The position numbers and the translations under genes were made by a program. Of a stretch of 64,000 nucleotides of DNA, positions 1 through 9,686 are shown in pieces. Origin of the DNA: Rhodobacter sp. GTDB taxonomy: Bacteria > Pseudomonadota > Alphaproteobacteria > Rhodobacterales > Rhodobacteraceae. Numbering within the stretch: the first letter of the stretch is position 1; the number at the start of each line of letters is the position of its first letter. Location: positions 1 to 64,000 of the forward strand of contig JADCDI010000075.1 in the NCBI GenBank assembly GCA_020251025.1, in the 5' to 3' direction. The notes under the pieces are model-generated. The model did not search any database and was not told where the DNA came from. It worked only from the letters and a program-made list of their open reading frames with translations.

Positions 1-170
1 GAAGGCAGCGCCTCCCGGTCCCCGGCAAGTCCGGCCAGTTTGGCACAGGGATCACAGCCACAGATTGAGGCAGAGACGGCAATCGTCAGCACCTCAGGAA
101 GGTCATGGCGCGTCGCGTTCCCCGTCCGGGGGGCCGGCACATCCCGCAAGATCGTCAAGAGCGAAATCAT
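1..170 (-). CDS. ISAs1-family transposase, N-terminal part (cut by window edge)
   Basis: Open frame of 56 codons on the minus strand that continues past the left edge. The protein begins MISLLTILRDVPAPRTGN and continues with RHDLPEVLTIAVSASICGC, which is the typical opening of ISAs1-family (DDE-type) transposases: a 'DPRTGN..RHDL.EVLTIA' block and then a Cys-containing 'SICG' segment. A near-ideal Shine-Dalgarno (AGGAGGAGA) sits just upstream of the ATG at 170, which fixes the start. The catalytic DDE core lies outside the window, so I cannot say whether the element is intact. 'VPAPRTG' in place of the usual 'PDPRTG', and 'CDPCAKLAG' in place of the more usual acidic stretch, suggest a diverged copy. 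A related, deleted remnant lies at 3525-3791. Confidence 0.75.
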   Translation of the reverse strand, partial: MISLLTILRDVPAPRTGNATRHDLPEVLTIAVSASICGCDPCAKLAGLAGDREALP

Positions 171-549
171 CCCGTCTCCTCCTCAGGGAGACACCCCTGG
201 ACACCAGTTCAATCGACAAAGCGGTATCAGATCCCCCAATGCGATTCCCCCCGGGCAGTGCCTTCGCCTGTTCGGGCGGGACAAGGAAACGCGACCCGCG
301 TTTCCCCGCCCGCGCGGGACAGTTCCCAGCAGACCGGCAGGTCCGGGAAGGACAGAGGCCAGCGCCCGACCCGGCGGGGGCGACGCGCCCGCCAGGGGCG
401 GGGCGGGCGCTGGCCGGGGGCTTTGGCCCGCGGCCGGTCCTGATCCCGGCGCGGTGCCGGGCCAAAGGCGATGGTTCCGGCCCCAGCGGCGAGGGCGCCC
501 TCAAGAGCTTCCCCTTATCGTTCGGGCAACCCATGCAATCGGCACTTGT
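171..549. other. Spacer between the ISAs1 transposase start and the end of olsB
   Basis: About 380 bases with no convincing gene on either strand; the overlapping open frames are long only because of the GC content. The first 60 to 90 bases probably belong to the 5' end of the insertion sequence, whose exact terminus I could not place. The rest (from about 322) is the first copy of a GC-rich dispersed repeat that recurs inverted at 7244-7460. Confidence 0.6.
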
Positions 550-557
550 TCAGCACC
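322..557 (+). repeat. Dispersed GC-rich intergenic repeat, copy A
   Basis: Three blocks match, in order, the reverse complement of 7244-7460. Block 1 (329-365) contains AGACCGGCAGGTCCGGGA and then GGACAGAGGCCAGCGCCCG. Block 2 (394-428) contains GGGGCGGGGCGGGCGCTGGC and then CGGGGGCTTTGGCCC. Block 3 (525-556) contains GGGCAACCCATGC and then GTTCAGCACC. The spacers between blocks differ in sequence and length. The tail of copy A overlaps the last codons of olsB, so the element may have supplied that gene's stop. No coding capacity or terminal target duplication is evident. Confidence 0.65.
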
Positions 558-1374
558 CTGACAGATGCGGACGCCCGGTTTCCCGGGTCTGTCCTTCCGG
601 TGCCTGGCCCGCGGCAAGGCGCAAAAGGCGCGCGCGCGCGGGGGGGATCGTGCGGATCTCCAGTCCGGTAAAGACATGCAGTGTGTTCAGGTCACGATCC
701 ACAACGGCATGATCGCTGACCCAGCCGCCCATCAGCAGATAGGTTCTCAGCAACGGCGGCATCGCGCGCATGGCGCGCCTGGCATCAGGACGGAAAAGGC
801 GCAGCGCCCGCGCAAAACGGAAGACGTCCTGGGCCTTGACCCGGGGCAGCCAGCGCTTGGGGGCCAGATGGGCATCCTTGAGCACGGCAAAGGCATCGTA
901 ATAGGCGGCCGCCTCGGTGCCCTCGAAAGACGAGCAGCCAAACAGCATCTCGGCCCCCGTCTCGTCGACAAAGCGGGTCATGGCCCCCCAGGCAATGCGC
1001 AGGATGTCGGGGTCGCGCCGCTCGGGGTGGATGCAGAAGCGGCCCAGTTCCACCATCGGGCGATCAAACCGCGCCAAGGCCGAAAGGTTGTAATGCTGCG
1101 CCGAATAGCTGCGCCCGATCTCGGCACCGTTCATCAACGGCAGCAGGCGGTAGCAGCACACCAGCGTGCCACTGGCCATGTCTTCCACAAGCACATGGCG
1201 GCAGGCGGCGTCGAAGACATCGGCGTCCACACCCGGTGTCGCGGCCGGTTCGCGCTGTGCAGCAAGGCCCCGCGCTTGTACAAAACTGAGGTGGCGCAGC
1301 CGCCGGGCGCGCAGAAGATCGCCGTCGGACCCGGCGAGGCGCGCAATGTAGCGGCCCTTGCGCAGTGCAAGCAT
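550..1374 (-). CDS. olsB: L-ornithine N-alpha-acyltransferase (OlsB-like, GNAT fold)
   Basis: 274-residue protein of the OlsB family, which transfers a 3-hydroxyacyl chain from ACP to ornithine, the first step of ornithine-lipid synthesis at the inner membrane. Family features seen: N-terminal 'MLALRKGRYIARLAGSDGD' leading to 'RLRHLSFV'; the acceptor-site block 'VELGRFCIHPERRDPDILR' near the middle; and 'LFGCSSFEGTE', which matches the conserved GNAT-like core of this family. The start at 1374 was preferred over an upstream ATG at 1494 because homology begins there and GAGG lies 7 to 10 bases upstream. The C-terminus ends inside the dispersed repeat (322-557), so its last dozen residues (ETGRPHLSGC) may not be native. 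No olsA acyltransferase is adjacent. It is divergent from msrB with about 110 bp between starts. Confidence 0.8.
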   Translation of the reverse strand: MLALRKGRYIARLAGSDGDLLRARRLRHLSFVQARGLAAQREPAATPGVDADVFDAACRHVLVEDMASGTLVCCYRLLPLMNGAEIGRSYSAQHYNLSALARFDRPMVELGRFCIHPERRDPDILRIAWGAMTRFVDETGAEMLFGCSSFEGTEAAAYYDAFAVLKDAHLAPKRWLPRVKAQDVFRFARALRLFRPDARRAMRAMPPLLRTYLLMGGWVSDHAVVDRDLNTLHVFTGLEIRTIPPARARLLRLAAGQAPEGQTRETGRPHLSGC

Positions 1375-1486
1375 CGGTGCCTCATGATGCCTTGCGACAT
1401 GGTTGTGCGCCTCTACATAAAGGCGGGCGCAGGGAAACACCAGAAACGTGACGTCATTGCGACGCAAGCAAGGAACGCCTCTTTTG

Positions 1487-1882
1487 ATGGACAAGATCGA
1501 AAAGACCGATGCCGAATGGCGCGCGCAGCTGTCGGACCTGGCCTACAGGGTCACGCGCAGACACGGGACAGAGCGTGCGGGAAGTCACGAAGCCTTTCCG
1601 GACGTCGCCGGGAGGTACCATTGCATCTGCTGCGATGCGCCGCTGTTCGACCAGGCGGCAAAGTTCGAAAGCGGCACCGGCTGGCCCAGCTTTTTTGCGC
1701 CGCTGAACCCCGAAGCGGTGGGCGAGACGGAAGACCGCAGCTTCTTCATGCGGCGCACCGAGGTGCACTGCGCGCGCTGTGACGCGCATCTGGGCCATGT
1801 CTTTCCCGACGGCCCCCCGCCCACGGGGCTGCGCTATTGCATGAACGGTGTCGCCCTGCGGTTCAGGCCGAAGGCAGGCTGA
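1487..1882 (+). CDS. msrB: Peptide-methionine (R)-S-oxide reductase MsrB
   Basis: 131-residue MsrB, which reduces the R epimer of methionine sulfoxide in damaged proteins with thioredoxin as usual donor. Visible motifs: the structural zinc pairs C46-I-C-C49 and C95-A-R-C98; the substrate-binding 'SGTGWPSF' (residues 62-69); 'HLGHVF' (101-106); and the catalytic Cys in 'RYCMNG' (C118, usually RYCIN). Length equals a stand-alone MsrB, with no MsrA fusion. The start at 1487 (ATG with AAGGA upstream) was preferred to 1448, which would add residues unlike the family. A separate msrA is at 50807. Confidence 0.93.
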   Translation: MDKIEKTDAEWRAQLSDLAYRVTRRHGTERAGSHEAFPDVAGRYHCICCDAPLFDQAAKFESGTGWPSFFAPLNPEAVGETEDRSFFMRRTEVHCARCDAHLGHVFPDGPPPTGLRYCMNGVALRFRPKAG

Positions 1883-1926
1883 TCAGGTGCTGTGCCCGCT
1901 GCGGCAAAGGGCGGCCCCTGCTGCCC

Positions 1927-2427
1927 TCAGTTCTCACCAGGCAGCACCTGTCCGGCAGACACGCGGCCGAAGTTGCCAAGCAGCTGGCCAAGGAAGCTGA
2001 TTCCTTCGATGTTGCTGTCGGTGACGCGGCGCGACAGGGCGACAACCTGGCCATCTTCCAGGCCGAAGCGTTCGATGTTCGACACGGTCCCGCTTTCGGC
2101 GAAGCTGATGACCACAACCTGGCGGCGGACCTCTTCGGGGGCAAGGGGGCCGCGCTGTCTGTAGCGGCTTTGCACGTAATACCAGCGGGTATCGCCCAGC
2201 AGGCCCAGGGCACTGGGGCGCCCCACCGCCCTGGTCACGGTCTCGCGGTCGTCCTTTCCGACAGTCAGGACGGCAAGCTCGGCATCCGTGGGCGCAAAGC
2301 CGTGGTCGCGGTACAGCGGCGTGCATCCGGCAAGCACCAGAAATCCAAGACCGAAAAGGGCAATCGCGGCCCGCTGGAAGGCCTTCCGGAACAGGGCTGT
2401 TTCCGGCCTTCTTGCCTTGGGTCGCAT
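1927..2427 (-). CDS. bamE: Outer membrane assembly lipoprotein BamE (SmpA/OmlA family)
   Basis: 166-residue predicted lipoprotein. The N-terminus has a basic stretch, a hydrophobic segment (about 21-33) and a lipobox LAGC with the acylated Cys at position 35. The mature part carries the SmpA/OmlA signature: 'TVGKDDRETVTRAVGRPSALG', then 'DTRWYYVQSRY' and a beta-strand 'EVRRQVVVISFAESG'. BamE supports the BamA machine that inserts beta-barrels into the outer membrane. The start at 2427 has a perfect AGGAGG upstream. It is divergent from the DUF177 gene (157 bp between starts), an arrangement common in Rhodobacteraceae. Confidence 0.9.
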   Translation of the reverse strand: MRPKARRPETALFRKAFQRAAIALFGLGFLVLAGCTPLYRDHGFAPTDAELAVLTVGKDDRETVTRAVGRPSALGLLGDTRWYYVQSRYRQRGPLAPEEVRRQVVVISFAESGTVSNIERFGLEDGQVVALSRRVTDSNIEGISFLGQLLGNFGRVSAGQVLPGEN

Positions 2428-2584
2428 GCGCTGCCTCCTGTCGCCTTCCGCCGTCTCTGGTCGTCTCTTGCCGCTTGCCTTGCCGGTCGGGGCCCCTTAT
2501 CCGGCGGTGCCCCGGCTTACGACAGGTCGCACTTCTGTTCAAGAAAGGAACGCGCGGCCCCGGGCCATGCGAAAGGAGCATCCG

Positions 2585-3160
2585 ATGGCTGACCCTCTTC
2601 CCGTTTCGGTGCCGCTGCGCACGGCCACCCTTGGCGGCCGCAAGCCTGTCCGGTTCGATCTGCGACCCGACGCCGCGCAGCGCAAGGCGCTGGCGCTGCT
2701 TCTGGGGATCAGTGCCATTGCGGCACTGCGCTTCAAGGGCGAGCTGCGCCCGCTTGGACGGTCCGACCTTGTGCTGGAGGCGCGCCTTGACGCAACCGTG
2801 ATCCAGCCCTGCGTGATCAGCCTGGCCCCGGTGACGACCAGGATCGGGGCACCCGTGCTGCGCAGGTATCTGCGCGACTATGTCCAGCCCGCAGAGGACG
2901 GGGCCGAAATGCCGCAAGATGACACCGACGAACCCCTGCCCGACAGCATCGATCCCGGTGCCGTGATGACAGAGGCGCTGGCCCTGGCGCTGCCCGATTA
3001 TCCGCGCGCGCCCGGCGCGGTCTATGGCGGGGTCGCCGTGGCCCCGCCGGGGGCCATGCCGCTGGGCGATGCCGATCCCAAGCCCTTTGCAGGTCTGGCC
3101 GATCTGGCAAAGCGGCTGTCGGGGGGCAATGGCGGGGATGGCGGAGACACCGGTCCCTGA
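2585..3160 (+). CDS. DUF177 (YceD-like) protein
   Basis: 191-residue DUF177/YceD family protein; homologues are implicated in 23S rRNA accumulation and are usually encoded just upstream of rpmF. Seen here: an N-terminal domain with 'FDLRPDAAQRKALALLLGI', a central 'LEARLDATVIQPCVISLAPV' segment matching the family core (the conserved Cys is C75), and an acidic stretch (roughly 105-130). The C-terminus is Gly/Asp-rich. AAGGAG precedes the ATG at 2585. The usual downstream rpmF-plsX-fabH genes are absent; instead a 755-bp spacer with an insertion-sequence remnant follows, so the operon has been broken directly after this gene. Confidence 0.85.
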   Translation: MADPLPVSVPLRTATLGGRKPVRFDLRPDAAQRKALALLLGISAIAALRFKGELRPLGRSDLVLEARLDATVIQPCVISLAPVTTRIGAPVLRRYLRDYVQPAEDGAEMPQDDTDEPLPDSIDPGAVMTEALALALPDYPRAPGAVYGGVAVAPPGAMPLGDADPKPFAGLADLAKRLSGGNGGDGGDTGP

Positions 3161-3293
3161 GCCAAGGCAGGCGGAACCGCCCGGTGCCGGGGCAGTCGCC
3201 TGAAGGCCAATGGGCGGGCCCTGTGATAATGCCCTTGAAAGGGTCATGGTGCCCGGCGGCGATACTGCTGCGGACCTGAAGGCTTTGCTTTCC

Positions 3294-3329
3294 GACCGGG
3301 CTTCTGACCGGGCTTCGGACCGGGTTCAG
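3294..3329. repeat. 12-bp tandem repeat, three copies
   Basis: Three consecutive units, GACCGGGCTTCT, GACCGGGCTTCG and GACCGGGTTCAG, lie in the spacer after the DUF177 gene. The first two differ only at the last base; the third is more diverged. No gene uses it. Confidence 0.85.
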
Positions 3330-3524
3330 GACTATGTGCTTCATGAAGATGTGTCCTCGCCCCCAGACGCTGCGCGGGCGCATCCCTTCGTCGCGCAAGA
3401 CCGTGCAGCGCCCCCGCTGCAGGCGGTCCTTCATGCACCCGTGGCCGGCAGCGGCGGTCTTCAAACGGGCGGACCTGTGCCGCCCGGGGCCGTCAGGGAA
3501 AAGGGCCGCCTTCCCAACGATGGG

Positions 3525-3791
3525 TCACCTGTTGCCCCCGGGCGCCGAAAGACATCCCCGCCCGCGCGCCGGGAAGGACCCGGCGACCGTCAACTGCGCC
3601 CCCATCGCATCCAGAAGGAAAAGCGCGCCGGTCAGGCGGAGCCGTTCCAAAGCGCAAGCATGGCGCTGATTTCGCGGCATTCGGTCTCGCTTCGCCACCT
3701 TGCCGGGCTGACGCGGGTCAACAAATGCCGCAAACCGGTCAGGACGCAGCCGGCGGGATACCGGAAACCCTGCGCGATTGCGGTCTTTCAT
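3525..3791 (-). pseudogene. ISAs1-family transposase remnant, deleted and frameshifted
   Basis: Minus-strand pieces match consecutive ISAs1 transposase landmarks but are too close together and not all in one frame. 'RFAAFVDPRQPGKVA' (about 3734-3693) corresponds to the N-terminal 'DPR.PGKV' block. 'SETECREISAMLAL' (3691-3650) corresponds to the segment that normally reads like 'DEKSNEI.A...L', and lies in a different frame. 'LERLRLTGALFLLDAMGAQ' (from 3650) corresponds to the 'L..LTGALVTIDAMG.Q' block around a catalytic Asp. Over 100 residues between the first and second blocks are missing. No start, stop or terminal repeats can be assigned. It is non-functional and probably an old insertion. 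Confidence 0.6.
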
Positions 3792-3915
3792 GACTCACGC
3801 GGATGCCGGACCGGCAATCCCGACAGGCTTCGGGCGATTGCCCCGGGTCATCTGCCCTTGCGGGGAAACGGGCTGCGCGACAGCCCTGTGGCATCGTGAT
3901 CTGACCTTACGCGCG

Positions 3916-5175
3916 TTACGCCGCGATCATCCGCATAAGCCGGTCCTTTTCACCGCTGTCGCGCGCCGCCGATACCGCATCGGCCAGCGCCTCCAGCGAG
4001 GCGATGGAATGCCCGGCGCGGAAGCTGTCGACATGGGGCAGCATGGCGCGGATGCCGCCCGCTTTCGGCGCAAAACCATCCCAGCGCAGCAGGGGGTTGA
4101 TCCAGATCAGGCGGCGGGAAGACAGGTGCAGCCGCTCCATTTCCCGCCCCAGATCGCCGCCCTCGTCGCGGTCCAGCCCGTCGGTGATCAGCAGCACCAC
4201 CGCCCCCTGCCCCAGCACGCGCCGCGCCCAGTCGCGGTTGAAGGCATGCAGGCAGGCGGCAATCCGGGTGCCGCCCGACCAGTCCTGCGCCTCGGACCCG
4301 GCGGCGGCCAGCGCCGCATCGACATCGCGCTGGCGCAGGTGGCGGGTGACATTGGTCAGCCGGGTGCCAAAGGTAAAGGCATGAACCCGTGCCCAGCCCT
4401 GCCCCTTGCGGTTGGCAACGGCATGGATGAAGTGCAGCACCATCCGCGAATACTGCGCCATGGAGCCCGAGATGTCGCAGATCACGATCAGGTTCGGCCA
4501 GCGCTGGCGGGGGGACTTGCGCAGGATGCGCGCAACCTCTCCGCCCTGGCGCAGCGAGGCGCGCAAGGTGCCGCGCCAGTCGGGGCGTGACCCAAGGGCA
4601 TCGGCCACCGTCCGGCGCGAGGGCAAGGGGCGCACAGGCAGCGACAGACGCGCCAGCATCCGCCGCGCCCCGGCCATTTCCGCCGTGCTCATCTGTTCGA
4701 AATCCAGGGTCCGCAGGCGTTCTTCGGGCGAAAGGGTGAAGCGCGCATCGATCTCGATCTCTTCGGGGGGAAGGTCCCGGTCCCCGGCCCCGGGCACGTC
4801 GCGCAGCGCCCCGTCCAGCAGGGCCTCTGCCGCGCGCTTTTCGGCCGGGGCCGCCGCGCGGTCATCCTGCACGCCGCGCACCGCCGGAAGCATCAGGCTC
4901 ATCATCTGTTCCAGATAGCGCGGGTCGCGCCAGAACAGGCGGAAGACCTGGGCAAAGACCGGACGGTGCTCGGGGCGGCTGACAAAGCAGGCGTGCAGCG
5001 TCCAGTAGAAATCGACCCGTTCGGAAAAGCCTGCGGCCTCAACCGCGCGGATCGCGTCCAGCACCCGGCCGGGGCCAATGGGCAGGCCCGCCTTGCGCAG
5101 CGCACGGGCAAAGTGGGCGATGTTGTGAGCCAGCTTGCCGTCGGCGGGCAGATCAAGGGCGGGCGCGTCAGCCAT
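3916..5175 (-). CDS. VWA-domain protein, CoxE-like
   Basis: 419-residue CoxE-like protein. The N-terminal half is helical (DUF58/CoxE type). The von Willebrand A domain starts near residue 228 and carries the metal-binding MIDAS motif DISGS (234-238), with further MIDAS residues in 'GGTRI' and 'LLITDGLDRD'. CoxE proteins work with a MoxR-type AAA+ ATPase in metal-cofactor or complex maturation (in carboxydotrophs, of the CO dehydrogenase Mo-Cu site). It is the last gene of a three-gene minus-strand operon. Start ATG 5175 overlaps the end of the MBL gene; an alternative ATG is 6 bases upstream. No coxMSL genes are in the window, so the client is unknown. Confidence 0.82.
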   Translation of the reverse strand: MADAPALDLPADGKLAHNIAHFARALRKAGLPIGPGRVLDAIRAVEAAGFSERVDFYWTLHACFVSRPEHRPVFAQVFRLFWRDPRYLEQMMSLMLPAVRGVQDDRAAAPAEKRAAEALLDGALRDVPGAGDRDLPPEEIEIDARFTLSPEERLRTLDFEQMSTAEMAGARRMLARLSLPVRPLPSRRTVADALGSRPDWRGTLRASLRQGGEVARILRKSPRQRWPNLIVICDISGSMAQYSRMVLHFIHAVANRKGQGWARVHAFTFGTRLTNVTRHLRQRDVDAALAAAGSEAQDWSGGTRIAACLHAFNRDWARRVLGQGAVVLLITDGLDRDEGGDLGREMERLHLSSRRLIWINPLLRWDGFAPKAGGIRAMLPHVDSFRAGHSIASLEALADAVSAARDSGEKDRLMRMIAA

Positions 5176-6067
5176 GGCCATATGCCGCAAGGGTCCGGGC
5201 CACGTTCTGGCGGTGGATCGCCGCATAGGGCGCGAACCAGCGCAGCGATCCGTCGGCCAGCTGCGGGGCAATCACCTGATCCAGGGTTCTGTCCGCCAGG
5301 CCCGGCTCGGTGCGCAGCCGCATCAGCCAGCGGATATAGGCGGCGGTCGCAGGCAGAAGTGAGGCGGCGTAACCGCCCGCCGCGATAACCTCGGGCGCGC
5401 CGTGATTTGGCAGAACAGACTGCGGCACAAGTTCGGAAAGCCTATCCATATCCGACAGATGCACGCCAAAGCTCAGAGGATCTCCGACATAGGTGACGGT
5501 ATCTTCAACCGTATCGCCAGCCAGAAGGATGCCGCTGTCGGCCAGCCAGACGACGGTGACGTCATCGCTGTGGATATTGGCCTCGATCAGCCGCACCGAC
5601 CGTCGGCCGATCTGCAGGTCCAGCACGTCTTCGAACACCCATGTCGGCAGGATCAGGGGCGCAATCACGGGCGCCCCGCTCAGCATTCCGGCCTCGATCG
5701 CTGCACGGTCCCGCGTCAGATGCTGGAAGGTGCGGCGGTTGGCTATGATCTCGCAATCGGCAAAGACGCCGGTTCCGGCCACGTGGTCCAGGTGGCAATG
5801 GCTGAGCACGACCGTGAACCGGCGCACCCCCAACTCTTCCAGAGTGCGGCGGATCAGCCGGGCATGGGGCAGCGAGACATGGGTATCATAGACCAGTGCC
5901 GCCTCATCATCGACCAGCGCGTAAGACGCGATGCCCAGCGACAGCGCCCCGTCATCGACCCAGTTCGGACCTGCGGCAAACCTCTGACCCTTGATCCGGC
6001 CATCGTAGAAGGCCAAGAGGCCCGGATGCGGCTGCAGCACCCGGACATGCGCCGTCAGGCCGGTCAT
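5168..6067 (-). CDS. MBL-fold metallo-hydrolase between MoxR and VWA genes
   Basis: 299-residue metallo-beta-lactamase-fold protein. The dinuclear-metal motif HCHLDH is at residues 90-95; later ligands are plausibly in 'EANIHSDD', 'LLAGDTVED' and 'VLPNHGAPEV'. The substrate cannot be deduced. It overlaps moxR by 4 bases (ATGA) and the VWA gene by 8, so the three are almost certainly co-translated. The hydrolase probably acts in the same maturation process, for example on a cofactor precursor or small thioester, but that is inference. There is no signal peptide, so a cytoplasmic location is expected. Confidence 0.85.
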   Translation of the reverse strand: MTGLTAHVRVLQPHPGLLAFYDGRIKGQRFAAGPNWVDDGALSLGIASYALVDDEAALVYDTHVSLPHARLIRRTLEELGVRRFTVVLSHCHLDHVAGTGVFADCEIIANRRTFQHLTRDRAAIEAGMLSGAPVIAPLILPTWVFEDVLDLQIGRRSVRLIEANIHSDDVTVVWLADSGILLAGDTVEDTVTYVGDPLSFGVHLSDMDRLSELVPQSVLPNHGAPEVIAAGGYAASLLPATAAYIRWLMRLRTEPGLADRTLDQVIAPQLADGSLRWFAPYAAIHRQNVARTLAAYGHG

Positions 6068-6972
6068 GCGACGGTCATCGTCTGGCGCACCTCGTCCAGC
6101 AGGCGTTTTGCCCCGGAGCCCTGAATCTTCTGGATGTCGTCCTGATACTTGAGGATCGCGCCCAGCGTGTCGGCAATCACCTCGGGCGAAAGGGCGATCA
6201 CATCGAGCGCCAGCAGGCATTTCGCCCAGTCGATGGTTTCGGCCACACCGGGTTTCTTGAACAGGTCCTCACCGCGCAGGCGCTGCACGAAGGCCACAAC
6301 CTCGGCGCTGAGCCTGGCCGAGGTTTCAGGTGCGCGGGCCTGAAGGATCTCCATCTCCCGCGCGAAGCTGGGGTAATCGACCCAGTGGTACAGGCAGCGG
6401 CGCTTGAGCGCGTCATGCACCTCGCGCGTGCGGTTCGAGGTCAGGATGACGATGGGCGGCTCGGGGGCGACGATGGTCCCAAGCTCGGGGATCGTCACCT
6501 GGAAATCCGACAGCGCTTCCAGCAGGAAGGCCTCGAAAGGTTCATCCGTGCGGTCCAGCTCGTCAATCAGCAGAACCGGCGCGCCGCCCGCCTGCGGGCG
6601 CATCGCCTGCAGCAGGGGGCGTTCGATAAGATACTCTTCGGTGAACAGCTCTGTCTTCAGCGCGTGACGGTCCGCCCCGCCTGCCGCTTCGGCGGTGCGG
6701 ATCGCGATCATCTGCTCGGCAAAGTTCCACTCGCAGACGGCGGAAGAGGCATCAAGCCCCTCATAGCACTGCAGCCGGATCAGGCGGCGGCCAAGCGCCG
6801 CAGCCAGCGCCTTGGCGATTTCGGTCTTGCCGGTGCCCGCCTCGCCTTCCAGAAACAGCGGTCGCCCCAGCCGAAGCGCCAGAAAGACGACCGTCGCCAG
6901 CGGCCTGCCGCAGACATAGCGTTCCCCGGCCAGAAGCTGCTGGACGGCGTCGATGGATGCGATGGTTTTCAA
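6064..6972 (-). CDS. MoxR-family AAA+ ATPase (CoxD-like)
   Basis: 302-residue MoxR-type AAA+ ATPase. Walker A GEAGTGKT is at residues 43-50 and Walker B 'VLLIDELDR' follows near 133-141; sensor 1 is 'ILTSNRTRE', and the C-terminal lid contains 'TIDWAKCLLAL'. CoxD/MoxR ATPases remodel or load metal cofactors into target enzymes together with VWA partners. First gene of the moxR-MBL-VWA operon. Length and domain order are normal. The start at 6972 is followed by 'MKTIASIDAVQQLL', typical of the family. Confidence 0.88.
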   Translation of the reverse strand: MKTIASIDAVQQLLAGERYVCGRPLATVVFLALRLGRPLFLEGEAGTGKTEIAKALAAALGRRLIRLQCYEGLDASSAVCEWNFAEQMIAIRTAEAAGGADRHALKTELFTEEYLIERPLLQAMRPQAGGAPVLLIDELDRTDEPFEAFLLEALSDFQVTIPELGTIVAPEPPIVILTSNRTREVHDALKRRCLYHWVDYPSFAREMEILQARAPETSARLSAEVVAFVQRLRGEDLFKKPGVAETIDWAKCLLALDVIALSPEVIADTLGAILKYQDDIQKIQGSGAKRLLDEVRQTMTVA

Positions 6973-7650
6973 GGCGGCCCCCCCATGGGCCGATGGTGGC
7001 GATGCCGCAGCGCGGGGTCAAGCCGTGGCGCGCGGGAATGCGACCAAGGAAGGGGGCATCGGCGGGGCGGCGCAACCCGAAAAAGCGGGCCGGTGATCTG
7101 CGCGGTGCCGTAACCCTGCCCCGGACGGCGGGTCGGCGACGCGCCGGTGCTGTCCGCCGTCCGCGCCGACGGGCGGGTTCGGTGCAGGGGGCGCGCATTT
7201 GGGGCTTTGATATCATGGTTTCGATTGAACGGGATTCCGCGGGGGTGCTGAACAGCGCCGGTCGCATGGGTTGCCTGACCGGAAAGCGGGAAACTCTTGC
7301 ACCTGCCTGAGCCTTGGGCATCCTGGCAGGGGCCAACGCCCCTGCCGGTGTCAGGCTGCCCCTTGTCCCGCCGGGGGCCAAAGCCCCCGGCCAGCGCCCG
7401 CCCCGCCCACGGCGGGCGCTGGCCTCTGTCCCTCCCGGACCTGCCGGTCTGCAGGGCACCGTCGCGCACGGGCGGGGGAGATACGGCGCGTTCCCGGGTC
7501 CCGCCTGCAATACCACGCAGCCTTTCCGACCGATCAGGATGATTTTCCCCGTCGGCAAGCGGCGCGGATCCTGTCTTTGCACCCTGCGCGGCACGCCTTC
7601 GGGCACGGCGGGGCGTTGACCTTTTCCGCCTGGCCGGATAGCTGCCCCCC
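6973..7650. other. Spacer between the moxR operon and the ABC-F gene
   Basis: 678 bases, no convincing gene. It must contain the promoters of the divergent moxR operon and the ABC-F gene, but neither has a clear -35/-10. The middle (7244-7460) is the inverted copy B of the dispersed repeat. A short stretch at 7212-7231 (TGATATCATGGTTTCGATTG) resembles, imperfectly, the reverse complement of 204-229 next to the left-edge insertion sequence. Confidence 0.6.
7244..7460 (-). repeat. Dispersed GC-rich intergenic repeat, copy B
   Basis: Inverted counterpart of copy A (322-557). Matching blocks: 7421-7452 (GGACCTGCCGGTCT), 7374-7410 (GGGCCAAAGCCCCCGG then CCAGCGCCCGCCCCGCC) and 7244-7277 (GGTGCTGAACAGC, GCATGGGTTGCC). 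The spacer between blocks 2 and 3 differs and carries its own inverted repeat (GGCAGGGGC / GCCCCTGCC, 7325-7345). It lies wholly between genes. Confidence 0.65.
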
Positions 7651-9477
<1,827 letters not shown>

Positions 9478-9686
9478 CGCTGCCCTGCCGGAATGCCACA
9501 AAGGACTTGGCCAGGCGCAGGCGAGGCTCCAGACGGCGCGCATGGCGACCGGACGCATCCAGATGAGCGGCATTCCCTGCTGACATCCGTCGGGCAGGCC
9601 GGTCTTTTCGTTTCCAAACCGGAACGAAGTTGCTAAGCCCTCCCGGCACGCGCCGAACGGCACCGCTTGCGCAAGGGGACGGGACG

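Larger units (their letters stand above)
3161..3915. other. Rearrangement scar downstream of the DUF177 gene
   Basis: 755 bases without an intact gene. Contents: a 12-bp triple tandem repeat (3294-3329) and a decayed ISAs1-family transposase on the minus strand (about 3525-3791). The rest is GC-rich sequence without recognisable similarity. Position and content fit an insertion or deletion that removed the rpmF side of the operon. Confidence 0.6.

Noticed and set aside
40-712. Plus-strand open frames at the left edge
   Set aside because: They run antisense through the transposase start, the dispersed repeat and olsB, and show only proline/arginine/glycine-rich composition.
3210-3899. 229-codon open frame after the DUF177 gene as a novel protein
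   Set aside because: Biased composition, internal tandem repeat, and overlap with the ISAs1 transposase relic on the other strand.
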